Assembly: GCF_964204645.1 (NCBI RefSeq)
Contig: NC_134030.1
Span: 10,290,278 to 10,354,277 of the forward strand
Length of the DNA stretch: 64,000 nucleotides
Origin: Tubulanus polymorphus
Lineage: Eukaryota; Nemertea; Palaeonemertea; Tubulaniformes; Tubulanidae
Reading direction: 5' to 3'
Of this stretch, positions 61,101 through 64,000 are shown piece after piece (the stretch's first letter is position 1; each line of letters begins with the position of its first letter). Position numbers and translations under genes: made by a program. The notes beneath the pieces were generated by a model. It did no database searches. It was not told the DNA's origin and saw only the letters and a program-made list of their open reading frames with translations.

Positions 61101-63421
61101 GACTGAACCTCAGATTGCCAAATTCAATGACCTTGAAACTCCAGCAAACGGTGAAGGATATTAATTCTAAACTGAACATTGATTTGAGCAGAAGTCTTAT
61201 CTACCCTCTTAAACATTTTTATTTATCTGAGTTAATAGGGTTGTTCATCAAAGAGTCATCTAAATTGGTTCTGACCACCCATCGTTGAATTAGGGAATTA
61301 GTGACTAAATTATAGACATTTTAAAAGCCATGGTATTACAATATTTGGCTCCACAAGAAATTTGATAGCAACATAACTCAGCATTACTCATCATTTCTCC
61401 ATCTACTTTTTGATAGAACCTATTTACAGAATATGACATAGGCAATAACTTTATAGATGTATAAATAAACTCTTACCATAATTTCATCAGATTTCACGGC
61501 AATACCTCGGTTCAGTATAACTGACAGCATATACATAGCATCGAGATTACCATAGCAGCTAGCTTGTTTGAGCAGTGGTACGGCAGATTTGACCATTTGA
61601 ATCCCGCGAGACTGAAAATTGATGCTGAGAATTAGATTTGTTTGAAAAGATGCTGTTTGGGAGTGTGGTTAGACAAGGGCGGATCTAGGGTCTGATTCAG
61701 GTAGGGACGCACCTCCAAAATAGGGCATATCAAATAAATAAAAGGGCACCCCGAAGAAACCTCATCTGAAAAAACATTTACTCATTTTTTGAAAATACAG
61801 AGAAGCATATAGATTTTTTTAGGTACCGGGTATCAATTTGATATTTTTAATTTTCCCTTAAAATTTTATGACATTTTGGCACATGTTTAGGGGGTTGTGC
61901 ACCCCCTGCACCTAGGATCTACCCTAAATATTTCTATATTCATCTCCTTTTCAACGATCCTTTTTTTATAAATAAAGTAGATTGTAGATAGGGGAAAGGA
62001 CAATGGGATAATTAGAGCATTCAACTGCTAGGTCGTGGGTTTGAAACCCATGCAGTAACGTAGTGTCCCTAGGCAAGACACTCTCCACCCAGGAGCAATG
62101 GCCGCCTTGCCGGGTAGTTGACTTCCGATCGCTTAGTAGCGGCTACACCCCAGGGAGAGACTTGCCCGCCTTGAAAGAAAAGAAAAAGATATTGCATGAA
62201 AAATAAGGTACTCACTTCGATGAGATCTGTAGCATTTTCATATAAAGCGTTGCCTATAGTTGATAAACTCGGCTCTTTACCGCTGAACACACTGTTCGAG
62301 ATCAGCCTATTCACCAAACGGTAGAAGTACGGCACGTTTTTAAACATCGGACACTGATTTGGTTTTTTATTCGACTGTTCGGCAGCAGTATCATCATCTT
62401 TCACCATTAGTTCCTCGTATGTCCAAGGGCACGAAGCTGAATTGACGAGATTTCACAGAAAAAATCATTCAAAAAGTTGGTTTCATTGACAAGTGACTGG
62501 CTAACACTATTTCAAGTAAAAAATCTGCAATAATTAACTAAAGTTAAACGAGCATTTGACATTTCGACACACCTTTTTTAAAAACACTGAGTTTTAGAAA
62601 AAGAGTCCGAAATATTTCCTGAGCTAATACGTAATATTTTCTGCGGTATTTCGACTATAACCTAACAGTCATTGCTGAAGATGATTATTAGGGTATAGCC
62701 GAAACGTCAAATGAATATTGCCTCCAGGAAGGCCGAGGACCAGAAAAAAAGAGGACATTTCTCAGATAGAGCAGCCTTGTCAAAGGCCTCTAATGGTGGT
62801 TCCGCCCTTGGTTTTAGAAATTTTTGAAGATATACATCAGGACCCAGTTCCACAGTTGTGAGTTAGGGTTAACTCTGGAGTTAAAATTAGTTCATTTTCA
62901 ATTACCGTAGACAAATCTTAACACAGAACTGTGGAACTGGGTCCTGAGAGTTTGCAATTTCCGAGACGATGAGTGTTAAATTTGCTGGTTTTAATGATCT
63001 CTGTCTTGACGAAACGGGCCGTCTCAATGGGAAGGCAGGGGTACAAACCCATGAAACCCCCCACTAAACCTGCTCTGGGCCAAGTTTTACAAAAGAGTTT
63101 AAGCCTTAAGTTTGAACTATTGTCCTCATTGAAAACATGAAGTAACCAATGGCAATTACACCAAAAATTTGAGTTTAACTTTTTGGTGAAACTGGGCCTT
63201 GCACATGAAATATTAACACAATTGTAGGATAGAGAAGCTCGCAAAAAAGAGATAAAAGATGTAAATCAATAACGCCCCTTACTTTTTTTAATATACCGCG
63301 CGAATCGCTCTCGATTGTGGATAATACGTAAACGAACGAAGCTCAGATAACTTTTACAACGTTCTCGCTTCTGTTTCACTCCGAGTTCGAACATCGGGTG
63401 GTATGGGCTCGGGAACAGAAT
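43177..63421 (-). CDS. SEL1L3: SEL1L3-like Sel1-repeat membrane protein (C-terminal 665 residues, 16 exons; 5' end outside window)
   Basis: Exons on the minus strand: 63421-63283, 62436-62216, 61611-61477, 60993-60876, 60405-60344, 59800-59681, 59218-59018, 58480-58307, 57659-57535, 51129-51046, 50517-50427, 45836-45746, 45113-45007, 44849-44722, 44550-44448 and 43275-43177 (1998 nt). All phases agree. The first exons carry CxSYLSFVR and SCPWTYEEL. Sel1-type helical repeats follow, for example ALNTLGWYAHN, AAHNLAYMYLNGQ, KAFQLYEYAAVRNQFDAGTM, ALFYYMLAAETGLEVANFNLGHM and SLIKMGDYYWYG. Near the end is one hydrophobic segment (GISVVTAVAMFGFGA) and a short basic tail. The order matches SEL1L3-type proteins better than the ER-degradation factor SEL1L. 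The function of SEL1L3 is poorly known. The 57535 exon shows as a gene part only because the reading frame on both sides requires it. Confidence 0.85.
45162..45368. repeat. Inverted repeat beside a SEL1L3-like exon
   Basis: taatataacaagaatcccac and aggtctgaaatgtttcctt, agctagtagttt on the left are mirrored by aactactagctcaaggaaac and gtgggattcttgttatatta on the right (arms about 70-75 bp, loop about 55). The left arm carries an acceptor-like TTACAG just upstream of the real acceptor at 45114; using it would shift the frame. Confidence 0.7.
45530..45722. repeat. Tigger/pogo-like MITE in a SEL1L3-like intron
   Basis: Left end agtggaaccttgttataac; right end gttgtaacaaggttctactgta, giving the CAGTAGAACCTTGTTA-type terminus. 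About 190 bp, non-coding. Confidence 0.65.
46987..47721. repeat. Pogo/mariner-like non-autonomous element, about 735 bp, TA-flanked
   Basis: Starts TACAGTAGACTCCGCTCCAC and ends gttgagaggctcctactgta, the inverted form, with TA at both outer ends as expected for Tc1/mariner-pogo insertions. Inside, cattgggaccagaagacaac and cgagttaagcggaattcgag are typical of the terminal zones of such elements. No transposase frame remains. Confidence 0.65.
47854..48804 (-). CDS. Single-exon rhodopsin-class GPCR nested in a SEL1L3-like intron
   Basis: An uninterrupted frame of 316 residues from the ATG at 48804; an upstream in-frame ATG at 48924 would add 40 residues. The inner start is preferred because it gives a short extracellular N-terminus with two glycosylation sequons (NST, NRS). 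Seven hydrophobic segments are visible. TM1 has GNSATFLIM and TM2 LVILSLSDSIYN (the conserved Asp is kept). TM3 has a Cys before it (NCQIYEF) and ends SLERAAVVLFP in place of DRY. The second loop Cys is in FFGCYF. TM6 is AFAIFTLP, lacking the usual Trp. TM7 reads NFVVNFYIYILLGREIREYF, an altered NPxxY. It looks like an invertebrate peptide-receptor-type orphan. Same strand as its host gene, within the intron 50426-45837. Ligand unknown. Confidence 0.82.
   Translation of the reverse strand: MNSTRIQIGRTYCSYIVLMSVVNRSGIYRTVSLVILPVVFLFGVFGNSATFLIMISRRFCSLSYANYLVILSLSDSIYNFNYTLMPVLQFVLLHVKEGPVFLMNTVINCQIYEFLMAFAAFNSSWFIVAISLERAAVVLFPFTSRLICTPRFARFATLIITTVNFLVLYLTPILSMRVSDEFFGCYFKLSDQTILFTTSSIHIFLLPLALIITSNSVIIIQLFRGSKMVSSDQKTTKSKRTTIMLVTVSLAFAIFTLPTTITSLLPIPPEQGDFLYDIFAQFQMCNFVVNFYIYILLGREIREYFCMKIGCRNSFK
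49255..49335 (-). repeat. tRNA-like sequence, SINE head or tRNA relic
   Basis: On the minus strand gatgatctagtggttagata and ccaggttctaattcc resemble A and B boxes of a Glu-type tRNA at roughly the right spacing. The acceptor stem does not pair well, so I do not call a working tRNA gene. Confidence 0.35.
50591..50862. repeat. MITE family C copy next to SEL1L3-like exon 50427-50517
   Basis: Begins accctttcagtgctgac and ends tacaccgcactgcagtacag followed by attcactgaaaat. Interior gctgccatcttttaat and tacaccatgatgcggtgta as in the other copies. It lies 74 bp upstream of the exon's acceptor. Confidence 0.7.
51390..51637. repeat. Near-perfect 85-bp palindrome flanking the DIRS element
   Basis: The left arm 51390-51474 and right arm 51553-51637 are reverse complements with one mismatch by eye (gttatggg versus gttttggg on the paired strand). 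The loop is 78 bases. The inner end of the left arm plus the start of the loop (tgggttggagatcaaatgag, atatgcctcgcgcatgcgcc) closely matches the terminal 45-50 bases at the far end of the DIRS element (56026-56074), in inverted orientation. Confidence 0.8.
51755..52915 (-). CDS. DIRS tyrosine recombinase, C-terminus frameshifted
   Basis: 386 residues from the ATG at 52915. It overlaps the end of the RT frame by 361 bases. The Ser-rich N-terminus is followed by a core-binding region (TREILLASWKKGTHQQYEVF) and a catalytic domain. The first catalytic Arg lies in MAARPAQSLSLL (about residue 228), and an HSVR motif (H340, R343) supplies the H-x-x-R box. In intact relatives the nucleophile tyrosine follows a short stretch after DILKT. 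Here the frame changes near 51826-51831 and the current frame ends in an unrelated tail. The neighbouring frame holds a YYGKP-type motif and runs to a TGA at 51747-51749. A small deletion is the likely cause, so the enzyme is probably inactive. Confidence 0.85.
   Translation of the reverse strand: MPTEDSNGRNSSSSISSSAVGDTGVDDNTFEIIDRHSRNSAESRLADNATGRNSPVGGQTDISCLSSFWSSGEKQTFSTRTREILLASWKKGTHQQYEVFLRKWKRFCNKWKVNPIHPSVEQYLEFLVYLVDVETLSYSAVNTARSAVAQIVEVDGRYNSMSIGAHPLVSRFMKGLYKLRPPQVRYTYIWDVSLVLNWAVSLSPVRFLSLKQLTLKLVMLLSLIMAARPAQSLSLLRLDQMIKENENYKFYFGRTDLKQSRRGYIPPDVCIKKYYVNRLSCAHLALSEYIRRTKDIRESEPRLFVSYVKPYKAVSRDTISRWVKTAMSQAGIDTKVFKPHSVRAAATSKAKLNDVPLEDILKTELLLLSIMENQLYMIRRNLWMEY
52555..54606 (-). 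CDS. DIRS reverse transcriptase / RNase H
   Basis: An open frame of about 680 codons lacking an early ATG. It overlaps the end of the Gag frame in the -1 phase, so it may be made by frameshifting, by readthrough or from its own start. Reverse-transcriptase motifs: SIDVKDAYYCI (motif A Asp), GLASGPRTYTKL (motif B) and SGYIDDEIII (motif C, YxDD). RNase H: SSDASFQGWGAEY, NFLELKAGFFAL, IDNTSAISYINH and NVDADFESR carry the D, E, D and D positions. The C-terminal segment with PDIDLFASRMN and LVVPLWATQAW is typical of DIRS-group polyproteins. No stop interrupts the frame, so this ORF looks intact. Confidence 0.9.
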   Translation of the reverse strand, partial: RKSDFTIKTAGSLQFHLENWKKITSDVTILRDVSGHRLEFIDGKVPLQHWVPKPLRFNDTETAIIQVQLDRFLESGVIEMADHSYPEFISNIFIRPKKEEGAYRVILNLKNLNKFLEYHHFKMDTFEAVLKLVTPGCFMQSIDVKDAYYCISVHPEDRRWLRFTFNGKLYQYTCIPNGLASGPRTYTKLCKPVLSSLRKMGITISGYIDDEIIISDTESQSQQDKVDTIELQEELGYIINYKKTTKDGSQIITHLGFVINSNEMIVTLTEKKKEYILTECSNLLQKNIETIRIVAKVIGLIVAALPAVDYIVMMYYRNLEGEKIIALQKSKGNYDKTMIVSCEMKQELKWWVENLHTAERKISRGEPNAVISSDASFQGWGAEYLSNRTGGRWRKDDAEENQSINFLELKAGFFALKSFCSKMKDTHVHLKIDNTSAISYINHMGGTKVKSLNSLGREIWEWCKIRGIWLSASHIPGKLNVDADFESRHFCDEAEWKLDSSIFKKIVMKYGTPDIDLFASRMNAQLPIYESWRPDPGATFVNAFYVSWKFNLCYMFPPFSLVGRCLQKIRMDETPAAVLVVPLWATQAWMTTLLKLLIDIPVTLPKVDWLITRQGETHPLEDRLTLVACLVSGVQEKNRRFQQGLERYCWPHGKRAHINSMRFFSGNGNGFVINGKLIQFIPL
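54618..55919 (-). CDS. DIRS Gag-like protein with an in-frame stop
   Basis: Same frame throughout: an ATG at 55919, a TAA at 55628-55626, seven codons (VIQSQVE), then an ATG at 55604 and an open frame to 54618 (328 codons). The second part has a Lys/Glu-rich start and a central region with KYERPDNCESL, VDQLVWDII and AKAAVCLTYLADKF, as in DIRS-group Gag. Its end is Gly/Ser/Tyr-rich and basic (SKYKKGKSLKQVK), likely nucleic-acid binding. Either one Gag of about 433 codons is broken by a single nonsense change, or the ORF really begins at 55604. The even composition on both sides of the stop favours the first view. Confidence 0.75.
56126..57378 (-). mobile_element. Non-autonomous repeat L, copy 2 (inverted)
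   Basis: The reverse complement of 40497-41757: it starts aactaggggtccagggacac and ends gggactaaagtcccaagtgggcta. Four internal units marked by ccccctggtgacc lie at about 56205, 56357, 56512 and 56667. It is 51 bp from the DIRS terminus and 156 bp from a SEL1L3-like exon. A short frame in the unique part (LVPKNVNFGPNSES and neighbours) is also open in copy 1, though this may only reflect shared DNA. Confidence 0.75.
60027..60155. repeat. MITE family A, copy 3
   Basis: GGGGCCAGTTGCTCAAAAGT at the left end, cgacttttgagcaactggct at the right end, with the family A interior (aaccagtggatagttga, cactggttatctctaacc). In a SEL1L3-like intron. Confidence 0.75.
61677..61921. repeat. Dispersed repeat J, copy 2 (opposite orientation to 36243)
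   Basis: gggcggatctagggtctgat, aatagggcatatcaaat, aaagggcaccccgaag and gtgcaccccctgcacctagg mirror the 36243-36509 copy. Confidence 0.65.
62003..62165 (+). repeat. Partial SINE related to the 19337-19680 element
   Basis: Contains a B-box-like tcgtgggtttgaaaccca, then gtgtccctaggcaagacact, ccacccaggagcaatgg and agcggctacaccccagggag. The tRNA-like A box is degraded. Confidence 0.6.
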
Positions 63422-64000
63422 CTGTGCGCGTGACATGAAAAAAATGAAGAATAACATCGATCAAGGAAGAATAACCACTCGAACGTGTTGAGCAGATAAT
63501 GAGATAAAAACCCACTACACGCAGATTAAAAGTTTGAAATCAAGAATGCGTGTGATTGATGATTCTCGAGTTTTTTTAGTATGAAAATGACAGATCTGAG
63601 TGTTCAGTTACATCCAAGTAAGTTTGGATGAATTTCAGGGGGCAAAAAAGCATACAATTTTGGTGGCCCACCTCATCAAAGAAAGCCTCGACTATTCACT
63701 ACACAATAATGCCAACTTGTAATACATGAAAATAAACTCGGAACGAGCTATTCTGTTTTGTGATAAATGTGGGATTTTTTGAGGAGTAAAAGACACTACA
63801 TAGTGAAATTCAAAGTACTAATGGGTTTATCTAAATTTTTAGCCTCCCTTAAACTCATAAGACAAATTTTCTCTTCATCGATCTTAATAGCATTCATATA
63901 GCGCAATTTTTATTCATCATTCATAGAATTTTTGAAATCATGGATGGATTTTAATTGAATCTAAGAAGCAATTTGGCATCGTTGTGTGAATTCACATTAG
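63422..64000 (-). other. Start of an upstream SEL1L3-like intron
   Basis: No exon is visible between the acceptor at 63424-63422 and the window edge. The sequence is AT-rich. The gene's N-terminal exons should lie beyond 64000. Confidence 0.6.

Overview
The window is animal nuclear DNA, most likely from a marine invertebrate bilaterian (a spiralian such as a mollusc, annelid or brachiopod is my guess; the sequence does not settle it). The coding sequence is short exons with GT-AG introns, and the proteins are animal-specific: CBL with a UBA tail, TMEM147 and a SEL1L3-type protein. Introns and spacers are packed with short inverted-repeat elements, tRNA-derived SINEs, a LINE remnant, TA microsatellites and one DIRS-type retrotransposon.

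Layout. 1-2507 holds the possible last two exons of an unrecognised plus-strand gene. 3703-7170 (minus) is a complete six-exon TMEM147, an ER membrane protein of 229 residues. 8330-32432 (plus) is a complete eleven-exon CBL E3 ubiquitin ligase of 709 residues. TMEM147 and CBL stand head to head with about 1.1 kb between their start codons. 32433 to about 34.8 kb is probably CBL 3' UTR and trailer. 35-43 kb is repeat-rich, with one broken coding-like stretch near 38.3-38.65 kb. 43177-63421 (minus) is the C-terminal 665 residues of a SEL1L3-like gene in 16 exons; its 5' end lies outside the window. All exon phases of TMEM147, CBL and the SEL1L3-like gene agree across every junction.

Two things sit inside SEL1L3-like introns. 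A single-exon rhodopsin-class GPCR (47854-48804) lies on the same strand. A DIRS-type retrotransposon (about 51653-56074, minus) carries a Gag-like ORF, an RT/RNase H ORF and a tyrosine-recombinase ORF. It looks damaged: Gag has an in-frame stop and the recombinase is frameshifted just before its nucleophile tyrosine. A near-perfect 85-bp palindrome abuts its low-coordinate end. A 1.25-kb repeat lies 51 bp from its other end, with an inverted second copy 14 kb away at 40497.

TMEM147 (ER translocon and lipid biology), CBL (receptor tyrosine kinase down-regulation) and the SEL1L3-like protein have no evident joint pathway. The neighbourhood is ordinary animal gene order plus heavy non-autonomous transposon traffic.
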